Assembly (NCBI GenBank): GCA_028023455.1
Contig: JAQFVV010000013.1
Location: 14,150,258 to 14,214,257, forward strand
Source of the DNA: Epiperipatus broadwayi
Taxonomy: Eukaryota; Onychophora; Udeonychophora; Euonychophora; Peripatidae
Direction: 5' to 3'
DNA: 64,000 nt
Part shown: positions 35,440-49,304 of the stretch, piece by piece
How the letters are laid out: each line of letters begins with the position of its first letter
Numbering within the stretch: position 1 is the stretch's first letter
Made by a program: the position numbers and the translations under genes
The notes under the pieces: model-generated
Database searches by the model: none
Told to the model about the DNA's origin: nothing
The model's input: the letters and a program-made list of their open reading frames with translations, nothing else

Positions 35440-37570
35440 TTGCAATAGTGGCTAAAAAAAATTTTCACATATAAGATAAATATAGCTGCTCTCAGTGAAA
35501 CTCATCTTTCAAATAAGAAGATTAACAGCTACAAGTAATTTGGAAGAGAACATCAGCTAATATCAATGCAGTAAGGATTCCTGCACTCATTTTATTAGTG
35601 CATATACTTTGAAAAAAAGTTTTTATGCCTTTCTAGATAACATTATAACAGCTATGTCATTTAAAAATTATAAATTTCTTCTTGGAAATTTAGACTGACC
35701 CAAACTGTATTAGTGCTGTAAATCCAAATAGACTACCTTTACAGAATTTTTTCACAACACATGGATTGATTAGCACAATCATTTCATTTAGGGAGGAAAA
35801 TTATTATAAATGAACATAAAGATGTATCCACACCCAAAACAATTGCCATTAATAGATTACTTCATAGTTAGAAGTCAGAATATAAAAAAATCTACATTAT
35901 AAGTGCAGATTATTGGATAAATCACAACATAGAATACTCTAAGATTAAAATGATAGGTACAGTTAAAAAATAGGGTTTACTCTAATTATATTCACAAAAA
36001 AATTGATATTCAATCTTTAAAAGTGTCTATTATACATGTTACTTTTCAATGGCTATCAAATACTAAAATTGGTAATTTGGACTTTTAGGATTATTATGTT
36101 ACTAAAGCATGAAATTTTATTCAGAAGTGTTATACAAATAAATATTGTAACTGGTTTTCTGGCAATGACTTTATTATTAGGGATTTGATTAAAAGATGTA
36201 GCATTTTCTGTTTGGCAGAATAAAAACTTAAATATGGAACTTTATCGTAAATATATAGATTTAAAAACAGAAATTTAATGATTGATACAAGTGTTTTAAA
36301 ATAATTAGTGGATTAAAACTGCAAAGAATATATATTAAGAATTGATGATTTTTAATAATATATCTATTTTACCTCCTCAATTTGGTCATAGATATCTACT
36401 TTAGTGAAGTCAAACCATCTCTTAATAATATTAAAAATAGAAAGACTGCAGATCCTAATGAAATACCTTGAGAAGTTTTAAAATCTGATAGTAATATATT
36501 AGCTTCAATAATATTGGATTTTTTTAGTATGATATGAACTCATGAAGAAATAGATAAGATTTAAATAGTTATCAAGTTTTTTTTTGTTGTCAAACAAATT
36601 CTAGAAAAGGGTTAGGAACAAAAAAATGATTTACATATTGCTTAGATATTTAAATTAATTAATCAAACAGGTCATGGCATTTTGAAATTAATTGGTTGTT
36701 TCCACAAAAGTTTATTTACATTATGCAATTTTTAAGTGATGGAATGAGAGAAGTTTATTATAACAAGTTAAAAATCTGTGACACTTGAAATGAAAACTGG
36801 CTTTCAATAAGGATATGTACTTCAACATTTGTTTTTGATTTTTATAACAATGGACTTTGGAACTATTTATAGTCATCATAATAAAAAAGAAATCAAAATG
36901 TGATACAGGCTTGATAATGAAGTTTTTAATTTGAACCAATTAAAAGTAAAACAAAAAAAATTATCTGCTGTATTCTGAATTGACAATGTGCTGATAGATT
37001 ATGCTATGTATTCCAGATCAGAAGACAATCTACATATTTATGAATGTGGTGTATAAAAACTTTGATTTAATAAAGAATGTTTAAAAAAGTTAATTCTTTA
37101 TCAGCCAGTGATAGAAGAAAAATCCCCAGCAACTTTTAGCTTGGATGTTATCAACTTGAGAATGCAAACAAATTTAAATCTATTTGTAGTTTTGTAAGTT
37201 TTAAAGGTGGTCTTAGATATTAAGGGGAAATGTGGATCTCAAAGTTCTGCTTATAACAAGTTAACAAATAGGAGATTTCATCATAGGAAAATATCTTCTA
37301 CAATTAAATTATCTATATAAAGAGAGCTGTTATTTTACCTAATTCATTGCACGATGTACACTAAATATAATGGCAAGATCATAAGACCAATCAATATATT
37401 CTTCAATTTTCTAGATAAGATACTATAGAGACTACTATTATAAAATCATGACTAAGTATGCTTAACAATTATTCATCTATTTGAAAAATGTTCACATTAA
37501 TTTCAATCTTAGGCACCAGGTTTTGAGAATGATTAGTGAAAGAAGTAGTCACTATATTGTATTATTCCTC
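35440..37570 (+). pseudogene. Heavily decayed LINE (endonuclease and RT)
   Basis: No long frame remains, but three-frame reading gives ordered relics. IAALSETHLSNKK at about 35,480 is an endonuclease start. SADYWINHN... at about 35,905 is the HR/DH end of the endonuclease. IKNRKTADPNEIP followed by VLKSDSNILASIILDFF at about 36,430-36,520 is the RT entry. SDGMREVYYNKL at about 36,735 and then GY.L.HLF.IF lead to a VxRQGCxLSP-like region, with NVLIDYAMYSRSEDNL near 36,985. The host clade (CR1/L2-like or RTE-like) cannot be fixed. Confidence 0.6.
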
Positions 37571-37838
37571 TACATGGCATTTTTCAGAATTTTTTTAAAA
37601 AATTCACTTTTATTTATAGTCATTTAATAAAATTTCTAGAATGCAAACGATATCCAGAGATAATAAAAAAATATTACTAACATATTCTTTATTTTCAGCA
37701 AACAAAATAGTCAAATGGTTTGTTACTCAGATCATATAATGAGGCCATGCTGTAGTATGTTGGTCCCTTACCTTTTGGATTTACCACTCTATCCCCACAC
37801 TAAACCATGTAGGGCGTTATTTTCTGTGCTTTAACCTT

Positions 37839-37933
37839 ATTTTTTTTCATGTGTCAAAGCATCGGCCAGGAAGCGAACCCACGACAACAGCTTGTAAGGC
37901 GGCTGTGCTGACCACTCGGTCATCAACGCTTGA
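37839..37933 (-). mobile_element. tRNA-derived SINE
   Basis: On the minus strand: TCAAGCGTTGATGACCGAGT (A-box region), a CTTACAAGC-type anticodon loop, GTGGGTTCGCTTCCTGG (B box), CGATGC, then TTGACACATGAA and an A-run. It is better preserved than the array copies. Confidence 0.85.
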
Positions 37934-38757
37934 CAAAATTGTATAAAAAACAACTTCTTTAACTTATAATTAATCGATATATTAAGTCATCTTATGAACT
38001 TTCCATATGACTATGAGTAGTTATACCAAACTGACCACTTTAATAGTTTTTACATTTTGATCTTGCTCGCTAGAGAACAACTTTTTTTATCACTGTAATT
38101 ATTCAGAAAAAATGACAAAGACCAACAAAATTAGGCTGATAGTCAGTTTCATTTGCCATGACATTGTTTTGGTTGATCATTGATCTTATCTACCGGCGGC
38201 CTGTGTAGTACGTCATAGCTTAGTTAGTACTCAAGTACCATTTAAACTTACATTTTATATTTTTATTTGTTTTATTATTGTGCTGTTTTTGTTGAAAATG
38301 CCAAGTCTAATTGTATGAAGAATTAGTGTACTTTGTAAAATACTTCTATTTATTAAACATTGATACCACCTCTTTTATTACTGTTTACATTATTTCAGAC
38401 AATTTACAAACAATGGTTATGAATGACAAAATTGATTTCCTTAGGAAAAAACAAAATAGCAAAATGATGAGATTGTTCATTTGATATTCGTGTATTTTAA
38501 ATGCGTTCAAAATTTTCAAATTTTCGAAAAAATAGGACAATGGCTTTGTGAGATTCAGTATATGGTTCATATTTGCAACCTGATTTAAATTGGCTGAGAG
38601 CTGTACAGGATAGAATGTTAAAATACTCCTTTTAATGCTCTTATAAGTTTCAAATTCATTATTACAAAATATGAAAAAATATTATTTCTCTTTCTTTGTG
38701 CTAATTATAATTTACATATTTAAACATTTTGAGCAGTTAACCAATAAAACGTAATGC

Positions 38758-38865
38758 TTTTTTTTTTCTCATGTATCATAGCATCAGCCGGGAAGCGAAC
38801 CCGCTAACCCGGGACAACTGCTTGTAAAGCAGCTATCGCTGACCTCTCGACCACCAATGCTTGAC
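38758..38865 (-). mobile_element. tRNA-derived SINE with target duplication
   Basis: Minus-strand SINE flanked by a 10-bp direct repeat AACGTAATGC (38,748-38,757 and 38,866-38,875). B-box region CCCGGGTTAGCGGGTTCGCT and tail ATGATACATGAGAAAAAAAA. A few bases are added in the T-arm and D-arm regions. Confidence 0.85.
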
Positions 38866-38950
38866 AACGTAATGCATTTTTAATATGTAAATAGGGCATA
38901 TATTTAATGTGTACTTTATTTAAATGTTGTATTGCTTTCTGTGACTAAAT

Positions 38951-39004
38951 CCTGGTTAGCGGATTCGCTTCCCGGCCGATGCTATGACACATGAGAAAAA
39001 AAAA
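38951..39004 (+). mobile_element. 5'-truncated SINE
   Basis: Only the B-box half and tail remain: GGTTAGCGGATTCGCTTCCC, then GGCCGATGCTATGACACATG and an A-run. It lies in opposite orientation only 85 bp from the full SINE at 38,758. Confidence 0.75.
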
Positions 39005-39321
39005 TACAAGTTCTGTGATTCGCCGTCAATGTCAAAAGCATGCTCAGCCAATTACAACAATAATAAAATTGCATTACCGTTTCCTGGTTAAGGATTCAAA
39101 ATATTTAAATTTACAAATTCGTTATAAATATATAGTACGATAGTTTAAATGTGTGTTTTAACATGTAAACATTTTAGAAGTGATATCTAGATTATGAAAT
39201 ATAATTAACTTTCTCATACTATGTTATCATTCAACTGTCAGAACAGAGAGAAAAAGAACTTCTGACTACCAAATGATTTATTTATAAAGATGACAAATAT
39301 GAGCAATAATATTTAAAACTT

Positions 39322-39424
39322 TAGGTTAGCCGAGAGGTCAGTGCAGCTGCATTGCAAGCAAGCGGTTGGTTGCAGACTGTTGTTGCGGGTTCGCGGCCGA
39401 TGCTATGACATATGAAAAAAAAAA
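39322..39424 (+). mobile_element. tRNA-derived SINE with internal insertion
   Basis: A-box region TTAGCCGAGAGGTCAGTGC, then about 15 extra bases after the anticodon region, B-box region GGGTTCGCGGCCGATGC, and tail CTATGACATATG plus A-run. Confidence 0.75.
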
Positions 39425-40457
39425 TTAACATTATTAAACAATACTATTTAATGTTTAAAATTTATTGCAATATATATAAGTTCTTATACTCCACTCAACT
39501 CTAACATGTTTTTGAAAATATATATATATATACAGTATATATAAAAATTTATATTATGATTGGAGATCTATTTACATTCTTATCTCTTAATATCAGATTA
39601 GAGTAATTTAGACTGAAATTGGGTTCTGACAAACCATCATCGTTATTTTGGCACCTCATCTATTTTGCCACAACTAGGTTAATTACTGAGAAATGTAAAA
39701 CATTTAGAATAGGATTTGGCCTCATTTTCATTCCTTATAGTATAAAACTTTTATTATGAAAATAGTTTAATCAACCAGATAAATATAATCTATAACTTTT
39801 ATTTAGAATTCACTATGTATTTCTCTCACATATTCATTTTTTTTTGTTGATCTATCTACCTTTTTATAATATTTCATAAACTGATAACACATAACTAATC
39901 AGGATTCATCAAATCTTTGAAACTTGTGACTTTTTGTAAATTAATTAAAACTAGAATAGACATATAACATAAATAATAATTAAAAAATATTTATTTGGAA
40001 ATTAAGAATATATATATGACAAAAATTACATATGTACATATAGCAATCCATTCATAATTAAGTTTGCTATTCCAACATCAAATGGAAAAAAAAGGGGAAA
40101 AACTGATGAAGGAATGAGTTTTGTAATGACTGTACAAACCAAAACGTGAATCACAAATACCTCTAGATATAGAAAATGCTGGCCCATTTTTCTGTTTGTT
40201 TGATGTTTTGAAATTCAAAATGGCCTTATAATATAGGCCTTCATTTAGATACAGTATATTCTTATATACATCATACATCATTTCTAAAACGGTACTTCAA
40301 GCTCTACAAAAACCAAATAATTCTACAAATAATGACAAATATTATCTTTCATTATCTTCAATGCCTTTCTTATTTTCTATACATAACTAAGTTGTACAGG
40401 ATATTTTTCATAGTATGATACATGCCGGCACAAGGGAAAATGAATATTTAACTTAAC

Positions 40458-40877
40458 TACATACTTATGGATCTGAGACCTGGACCCTTAATAGAAGAGC
40501 AATACAGAAACTCCAGACCACTCAAAGAAGTATGGAGAGATGCATGTTGGGAGTAACAAGAAGAGATCAAAAACGTAATGTATGGATAAGAGAACAAACA
40601 GGTGTTACTGACCTCATTGAAAAAATTAAAAAATTGAAGTGTAATTGGGCTGGACATATTGCTAGAAGAGATGATAATAGATGGACAATTGAAATCTTAA
40701 ACTGGATTCCAAGAGATTGTAAAAGACCCAGAAAGAGACCACACATGAGATGGATGGATGAAATAAGAAAGTGTGCAGGGTGATATCAAGAAGAGAAGCT
40801 AAAGATTGGAGAAGATGGATTAAAGTTGGAGAAACCTTCATCCTGCAGTGGATTGATAATGGTTGATGATGATGATG
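40458..40877 (+). mobile_element. RTE-like element 3, 3' fragment
   Basis: Plus-strand, 5'-truncated copy ending in GGTTGATGATGATGATG. It reads in frame from about 40,464 as YGSETWTLNRRAIQKLQTTQ, then MERCMLGVTRRDQKRN and AGHIARRDDNRWTIEILNW. The frame ends at a TGA at 40,781-40,783 caused by loss of one G in a G-run that is intact in element 2. It is the typical 5' truncation of a LINE. Confidence 0.85.
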
Positions 40878-41804
40878 TTAATGAATTGGTTTACATTCAC
40901 ACTTATATAAATTAGGAAATTCATTAACAAAATTTAAAAATAAGCATACTTAAACATAATTTTTTATTTACTAATGGGTTTCAAATTACTTAGAGAATAT
41001 ATGGAAAAATAATTATAGTGTAAATTCTTTAATCTTTTGTTTTCCTGAATAATTATAAATAAATGCTAGGCTATTTTCATGGTTGGATTATTGTCATACT
41101 ACACATAATAACAGGAATATCCCATCTACATATCTAATAAGCTCAAGTGCTAAACAAATTAACTACTTATACACTAAATAACAACCTTGTAACTGAATCA
41201 GCTAACTCATAGATAAAACTAATTCAAATATAAGGAAAGTTAACTGCAGTATATAACATCCTGAACTTACTGACTTTATTAGAAATATAAGACTTTTGAC
41301 TGTCTAGAGACTATCCAGATGTTCTCTCATCTCATTAAAATGATCTGTAAAATTTTCCAACTTTATACCTTGTTAATACCTCAAGCATTCTAAGATGATA
41401 ATAAAACTATATTTCATGCAAGATTTACCAGTAATTTATTTATTATACAAGCATATTTTCACTGATACCTCCTGATTTAACATGTGTTAAATACAAAATC
41501 AAATTATGCTTTTTATAATATAAGACTGCTTTTTAATAAATAATTTTGTATTTTAGTAATTTATTTATTGCCATATTTTATTACTACTAAAATAACTATT
41601 CTGACAAAAGTTTTCCCCTTGTTAATCTATACTCCATTTATACATATGTATACATGTATTTCTTATGAATATAAACCAATTTTAAAATATATCAAATATT
41701 TTTATACACAATTTTCTATTTATATTGTAAAATTATTAATTATTTGTCTAAAATTTATGCTATGAATAAATAATGGGTATTTATAATAATTTGTTCTAAA
41801 TAGT

Positions 41805-42253
41805 TTAAACAGGCTTTAGTGTGTACTCAACGCGTTTTAAAATTTGCAGTAATCAAGCATATTTTATCAATAGAGGGGACCTTCCAAACTATGACACAAG
41901 ATAGCAACTTTTATAAAGATAAGAGTGGCCATCATATCTTTAACCTAAATGTCCACTTATATAGGCGAATCTGAAGCATCTTGATTTGGAAGCATGAAGT
42001 AGTTGTTTTTTCCACTGTTTAAATCCACTATTTTCTTTACAAATTAACTTATGCAGTATCTTGTGATTTGCAGCAAGTTAATATTACAATCTTAATATAA
42101 GTGGACATTTAGGTTAAAGATAAGATGGCCACTCTTATCTTTATAAAAGTTGCTATCATATGTCATTATTTGGAAGGTTCCCTCTATTGGCAAAATATGC
42201 TTGATTATTGCGAATTTTAAAATGCATTGAGTACAGGCTAAACCCTGTTTAAT
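41805..42253. repeat. Palindromic element, about 450 bp
   Basis: Arms 41,805-41,962 and 42,092-42,253 are near reverse complements (left AATAGAGGGGACCTTCCAAA; right TTGGAAGGTTCCCTCTATT) around a 130-bp spacer. Each arm holds an inner palindrome, AGATAAGAGTGGCCATCATAT. The spacer contains GAATCTGAAGCATCTTGATT, then GGAAGCATGAAG, which is shared in form with the larger palindrome at 43.3-44.2 kb. Confidence 0.85.
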
Positions 42254-43270
42254 TTATTTACATATGCTCTCTGTGCACTCAATGAATTAATTACTAATAA
42301 TTTGTTCTATTCATTGTTATTAATTTAATAACCTCATTTTATTAATAATATTTAAATGTAATTAATTTTAAGCAATAAATTTAATTTTTTTATTTAAGTA
42401 ATTGAATCATTTGTACTCATATATTCACACACACACATATATATTAAAGCACAATATCCACTGTATATGTTATCAAAAAACAAATAAATTAATAAAAATT
42501 AAAAGCTTACAATTCATAAATTTAATAAACTTTATGACATGGCAGGAGACATTTTCCCCTCTCAGAATGCCATGTTAGATTGCACTTTTTCTGACTTTTA
42601 TTTATTCTTTCAGAATGTTGAGGTAATACTTTTTTGTGAAATAAAATAGTTTTTATGGGTAAAGTGAAAAGTTCTATAAAATTTAAGAAAATTCATAAAG
42701 TATCTTTCTTAAAAGCAATAAAATTAAAATTATTGATTTAATAGTGGTAGAAAAAATGATAAAATTTTCTAGTTTAACCAAAAATCTGAAATGAATAATG
42801 AGTGTTTGTTTAGCTTTCAAAATCAATATGAAATTAAAAACATCAAAACAGCTAGAAAGATTATAGTCTGTTGATAATAAGACTGCTATTATATTTCCAT
42901 AGAAAAAAAAGTTATTGAAGAAAAAAAATATCCAAAGCATGTTTAATGATGAAAGTCTGACATTTTGCTATTCATTTTTTTTTTTTTTTTAAAAAGTTAT
43001 ATTAAAGTTAGTTTTTTTTTTTTTTTTGAGTGAATAAGTAAATAGACAGAAATATGCAAAGTTGATGCTTCAATTTATTATTGATACTTATATTATTTTT
43101 AAAATGTATGGAGCAATTAATCTTAAACTTCGCATAATTTGCATATCATTAATTCACTTGGAGCTTTGATAATGAGAACATGGCTCTTGAAAGCGCTCAG
43201 AATAGTTTAATTTTATTTTGTTTTAAGCATAAAATAGCTTTGCATTCAGGTGCAATAGCACCTATATTAT
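42254..43270. other. AT-rich stretch with T-runs
   Basis: Nothing coding is recognised. The stretch contains a (CA)n-like CACACACACA at about 42,427 and two long T-runs at about 42,967-42,990 and 43,011-43,027, which account for the open frame on the minus strand at 42,683-42,940. Confidence 0.6.
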
Positions 43271-44165
43271 TTTTACAATTTTAATTTATATATGCATATT
43301 ATAAACTATAATTTTAACCAGCATTAAACTGTTGCATATGCGCTTTAGATTTTAAATATAAAATGAATGAATACTAACACTTCAACAACCACATGATAAA
43401 GTCTTTGGAAAAGATAGAATGGCCATCTATCTTTTTGAACCCAAACACTTTTGTATGGGTGAATCTTAAGTGTTTGAAAGTGAAAGCATGAAGATATTAA
43501 ATATTCACTTTAAATTACTTTTACATGCTTGATGAATGACGCTAGTGAAATTTATTAGAATTTACGATACGTCATTCTTAATCGAAATTAAATGTATGTA
43601 AATAAGTTAATTATTTTATATTATTTTATAAAGCGCTTGGGTTCGAAAAGATAGATGGCCATTCTATCTTTTCCAAAGACTTTATCATGTGGTTGTTGAA
43701 GTGTTAGTATTCATTCATTTTATATTTAAAATCTAAAGTGCATGTGCAACAGTTTAATGCTGTTTAAAATTATAGTTTATAAAATAAACATCATGCTATA
43801 TAAAATAATTGACTTATTTATATACATTTAATTTCAAATAAGAATGACATATCGTAAATTCTAATAAATTTCACTAGCGTCATTCATCCAAGCATGTAAA
43901 AGTAATTTAAAGTGATTATTTCATATCTTCATGCTTTCACTTTCAAACACTTAAGATTCGCCCATACAAAAGCATTTGGGTTCAAAAAGATAGATGGCCA
44001 TTCTATCTTTTCCAAAGACTTTATCATGTGGTTGTTGAAGTGTTAGTATTCATTCATTTTATATTTAAAATCTAAAGCGCATGTGCAACAGTTTAATGCT
44101 GTTTAAAATTATAGTTTATAAAATAAACATCGTGCTATATAAAATAATTGACTTATTTATATGCA
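43270..44165. repeat. Nested palindrome, about 0.9 kb
   Basis: A segment (about 43,295-43,620) is followed by inverted and direct copies of its parts. 43,640-43,800 and 43,985-44,145 are near-identical direct copies (CATTCTATCTTTTCCAAAGA in both), and both are inverted relative to 43,300-43,440. 43,830-43,980 is inverted relative to 43,440-43,600. The core AAGATAGATGGCCATTCTAT echoes the arms of the 41.8-kb palindrome. No gene. Confidence 0.8.
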
Positions 44166-44774
44166 TATTATGTATATTATAACGGTCTGAATGAATTTGA
44201 GTCTTACCATACCTGCACTACAGGGTGCCACTAGGCCATTTGAACCTAGAAAATTTATATAGTAGGCAGATATGTAAGTTAAAAAAAAATTTTTTTATAT
44301 ATATTTTATTCCGACCGTTAGCCCAATGTCACTAGCTCATTGGAACAGCAGAGATTTATATTTTATAAATTCTTATATAAGAATATTTCAATATTAAAAA
44401 AGAATAAAATAAACCACTGCCAGTAATTATACACACAAACATTTATTAACGCACATATAAATTTTGAATCATTTTAGCATTACTTTTACTTTATAATTTA
44501 ACTTCTTGATTTTAGAATTAAATTTACATTTTAACTTTTATAAGTTCACATAGATGAGTTGAATATTTTATTAAAGTGTCGAGTATGAATAGACTACATA
44601 GATCGCATTTGAAAAGAAAATATTCTATCCCTGATTTAACCTTAGGCCAAAAGTTCGCAGTCAAACCAACACCAATCTATCTGATATATTGATGTATTCA
44701 ATGTAGCATGAATACGACAGCACAAAATATCATACTGTCAGGAATGTACATCTGAACAGCATGGTTAGAAGACA

Positions 44775-44999
44775 TTGACTCTCATTGAGACAGGACTATT
44801 ACATCTGTCTGACGGAAAGAGCAATAAAAAAACTCCATTGGAAGGGACTGCATTTTCCGTCTTACCATCTCATTATGTAGGCAAAAAGGAGGTGTGCGGC
44901 ATAATATGTGATCCTGCACGTGGTGAATCTCATACTACATCTACTAATTACACCAATATATCCAATCCATTGACCCAATTTACCTATGAAACAACCTAA
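44775..44999 (+). other. Unrecognised frame, possible transposase relic
   Basis: The ATG frame reads KKEVCGIICDPARGESHTTS near its middle. Shifting the frame upstream gives KKLHWKGLHFPSYHL, which faintly recalls the GRHFPS...RRCVVC tail of piggyBac transposases. The match is short and needs a frameshift, so I do not name it. A chance frame remains possible. Confidence 0.2.
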
Positions 45000-46338
45000 G
45001 ATTAACCCTCCCTTAATTAATTAATACAACTTTAAAAATCTATATAGCCATTCACGCCTGACTTAAGTTTAACATTTATATAATTTCGCACAGAGGAATT
45101 TTATAAAAGTGTGTTTTTTTAATGTTGGGTATAGATCGACTACATAGATTACACGGTTAAAAACATTTCAAAATAAACATAAATGATCAAAATATAAAGT
45201 CATTGATGGAATTGCAGAAGGAAATTTACAAGAAACCCAATGTCATTCATCATAAGATGCCGCATTGACACCAATAACTTAAAAGACATTCGAATAAATA
45301 CATTTTAGATACTCACCACAAGGTATCATTATTTACCGAATGTCTATATATTTTAATCAAATATGAAAACAAAAACATAATTAAGCATCTATACCCAACT
45401 TAAATTTAATGCATTTAAGTAATTTTACAATAAATATTAATAAAGATATAAAAAATGGAAATGATTTAACAAACAAATAATACATTCAATCAAATAATTA
45501 ATAACTGATTACATTTGGTCAGATAGGAATTTCTATTGCAATTATTTTAAATACTGGGAAAATTTTATACTTAGAGTTATTGTTTTGAAAATGTTAATAA
45601 AGTTCTTACGGTTTTAAAAAGTTCATCTTTATCCATTGCTTTCCATTTGAATGTGAATTCCCATGCCATCCCAAAGAGATTGGTATTCTGTTGACCATTT
45701 TATTGATTCATCCAGAGGTCTTTTACTTTAGCTGGTCCTCAATGTAGAAAACGATTGGTCATTTCTCTTTTTTTTAGCAGAACTGAAGGGATTGAAGAAT
45801 ACATCTTTTCAATCCCTTCTCCTTCAACTCCGCACTAACACATATCACCACTGCTATCACACATCTCCTTTAATTAATTTTCACTCACTTTTTATGGTAG
45901 ACTTTTGCATCCAGAGGACATTACATCACGACGATGGTGATGGTCTTTTCGCAGAGGTCCGATTACTGAGTGATTTCTTTTATTGGCCATTCTGTTCCCA
46001 TTGTTTTTCTCTCCTATCTGACCTTTGCTTATACATTTTAAATGCCCAAGGGCAGTTTACTTTTAACTAATTAAAATAATCATTTCCATTTTATGATTAA
46101 TTAATTTGTTTTCCAAACTTAAAGATATATTTTTATCTCTAAATCTTTTTAAGTTTTTGTTGAAAATTTAGTTTTAAAACTTTTTCTTTTTTTTTTAATA
46201 AAGTTTCTTTTTTTATTTCTCATCTGTGCGATTTTGTATATATTAGAGTTTAGATGATTTTTAATTTTCAATTTTTAATTCTTAAAAAAGAAGTTTTTAT
46301 TTGCGAACTTTTTCATGTCTAATTTAAAAAAAAAAAAT

Positions 46339-46362
46339 GTAACGGGCATATGTGCCCATTAC
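46339..46362. repeat. 24-bp palindrome
   Basis: GTAACGGGCATA followed by TGTGCCCATTAC is a near-perfect inverted repeat in AT-rich surroundings, next to an A-run. It may be a short transposon end or a regulatory dyad. Nothing links it to a gene. Confidence 0.45.
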
Positions 46363-49304
46363 AATATGTTAAGTAAGATATTTTCATGGACATTTAATTT
46401 GATAAAGAATAACAGTAAAAGGATTACATCCATGTCAACAGAAATAATTTTACTCTTTAATCTTGACAGGAAACCAATTACTAATTGACAGTCTTAAAGC
46501 AAAACAAGTTTTTTCTATTAACCTATACAAAAGCTCTTTACTTGAGTATTGATTTCTATTTATATATAAAGAACACCTGTACTATATAAATGTGAGTGTT
46601 GAAAAGTACTGTTTGCTTGCAGTTCAGTAAACAATATGTATTCTATTGTGGTCAAAGCTTAACAACAAAATGTGAGATTCAATTTGCACAAGGAAAGTTT
46701 GGAATACAAAGTAGTGAATATTGCAGCTTTATTGTAAGCTTAGTTAAAATCTATATATGTTTCATCTTTAAATAAGATAAATAAAAAGTGAATATTCAAA
46801 ATAATTTTTAAAAAATAATTAAAAAATGACTTAATTAAGAAAATTAATGTATCTTGACTTTTTCTACATTAATAATCTTCATCTCAAATATATTTTATTC
46901 TTTGTTTTATTAGAATAAAAAAACATACAGCAAAATATTTTAAAATACATTTTAAACTGAGCATAATAGTCACTTATAGCATATGCTATAGCCTGACTTA
47001 TATATTGAACTTTAGAAATTCTATATTTGTCTTGGATTTTTAGCTTTCATATAACACATTTATTTTATTTCATTATGCATTTTATATTAAATCAGATATA
47101 ATAATAACTAAAATATTTTTCTAAAATATTTAATTTTTAGACAACTCTAATAAATATTTATAGCTTTTGTTTCTTTTTTATAGCTGCAGATTCTATTTCA
47201 GCATTCAAGCAATTTCAGTTATAGCTTTATTTTTTTCATACCTGTTGACATTTTACCCATTATATAATTTTGATAAGTTTTATTTTTATGATTGTTAGCA
47301 TTTCTTCACCATTCACATGTTTTTAGTACAAATTCTCTTTCATATCTTTTGACATCACTTTATAGGCAGGAATATAAACATTAAATATTGACAGAAAAAA
47401 ATTGATAGCTTTTAGGTGAGATCTCTGGTTTATAGACCCAACAAAGTATAATCTAAACTTTTTGAACATACTTTTTGCAATATTGTGAAATCAGAAAAAT
47501 TATTACAATAAAATAGTCAATCATGCATAAAATATGATGCTTTATGGACTATCTTATAAGCTAGAATACAATCGAAGTCAGTATTATATAAACACTTTTA
47601 GGTTCTGGTTGTTGGATAAAGTAAGGACAAGAATCCATTAAGTTTTAAATAGAAATATTCAAAATTAACAAACATATTGAGAAAAAAATATAAAGTGAAT
47701 GTTTTGAAAAAAAGAAATCTACTCACACTATATTTCAATACTTATTAACCACTAAATTTGTCAATTTGGATTTTCTGTTTGGTCATAATACTATGATAAA
47801 GAATTGTCTTAAATAGTGCATTGGAGGTCTTAAAATAGTAATTTTTGAGTTATTAAAAAAACTTTAATTGAGTTTACAAAAATTATTGTATTATTGGTAA
47901 TTAAATTTTAAAAAGGCCTAATATTATTTTTTTAATTGAATAATAAAATAAATGTGAAGATCTGTAAGCAATATAGGAATTTAAAGATGGGCATTAATTA
48001 ACATTGATATGTAAACATAATTTGGTAGATTTAATCTATAAAGTAATGTAGTCGTTTGTTTATTATATTCACAAATGACATCTGTGGTGTAATTATTTCA
48101 TCTCACATCTATAAAAAAAGGAACTAAGCATCTAGAAAACTTTATAAAACCATATATAAAAACATGAATTATATCTGTTTAATAATAACACATATTAACA
48201 GGAAAGCTATGTCTGATAAATATTCCACACTTCCTATATATAATTTCCTGGTAAAAATAGGTAAGAAACTTCTGGTAATTAATAAATAGATTTGCACAAT
48301 TTCTCCAGTGTATGCACAACATCACAAATGCTTTATGTAACTACCTTGAATGTATCAGCATCCTCATACTTTCACAACTAAACCTAATAATTATTTTTTC
48401 TTTCCCAATCAAGAAATCTCCAAAAACACAACCTTTCATCTCTTAATCATAAAATTTTTTGATATCCTCACAATAAATATTTATTATACATTTTTGCAAC
48501 ATTTTTTTGAATATCTGAATTTATGCTGCAGATAAGCTTATGAATGATTCACACACTTCAGAATGGGTTTATTTTTTTCAGGCATAGTTTTTTGTCCGCT
48601 GTACTAAATTATAGCTGTATGTTTTCCCCTTTCAGAAATGTAAATTTATTCTAGCCACATTTATTAGCTATTTGTTTGATAAAGAAAGTTAATGACATAA
48701 ATAATTTCAATAGTAAACAAAATTTATTAGGCATAGCAAAATAATAACATAATAACAATGCTGATTATCATAGAATAAAAGTCCCTACTTTTAAAAATTA
48801 TTCACTAATTAACATTTGGAAAATAAAAAAATTAAATGCTATTTTCAACTATATATGTGCTACTATAACAATAAAAAAATGTCGTCTATTTACCTGGCTA
48901 CATCATTAATGACTTACCTGGATTTACAATTATGATTTTAAATTTTACAGCTTACTGGAAGATGTGTCTTTATAACTAAACTATTAATTGGATTTTGAAT
49001 ATTATCATGATGCAAATGTGTAAACAACTGTTATGTATTGTGATTAGATACTATAGTATGTATTGTACAAATGATTCACTCATGTTTTTTATTTAATTTA
49101 TAAGATAAATATTAAAACAGTATATGATTATGACTTAACTACAATATGACATAAATATACATAAAAAAATTGTAATATAATTTTTTCAATAGTAATAATC
49201 ATACCTATAATTCAAATACTATGCACTTTTAAAAATAAACAATTTCTCAAATGATCTAATGAATACTTTATTCTTATCTATAACTATCAATAGTTTATAG
49301 TATA

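Larger units (their letters stand above)
44170..49290. other. Anonymous AT-rich stretch
   Basis: No gene is supported. Noted inside are a weakly repeated pair near 44,230 and 44,325 (TGCCACTAGG.CATTTGAAC against TGTCACTAGCTCATTGGAAC), an unrecognised 74-codon frame at 44,775-44,999, another of 92 codons at 45,792-46,070, and a 24-bp palindrome at 46,339-46,362. From 46.4 to 49.3 kb I see nothing beyond AT-rich DNA. Confidence 0.55.

Noticed and set aside
37839-39424. Functional tRNA gene cluster
   Set aside because: tRNA-like bodies carry tails with A-runs, target duplications, indels and mismatches in the arms. The same sequence occurs in many places. They are SINEs.
45792-46070. 92-codon frame as a gene
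   Set aside because: No recognisable domain, low-complexity His/Ser/Leu/Phe content, and no splice or promoter context.
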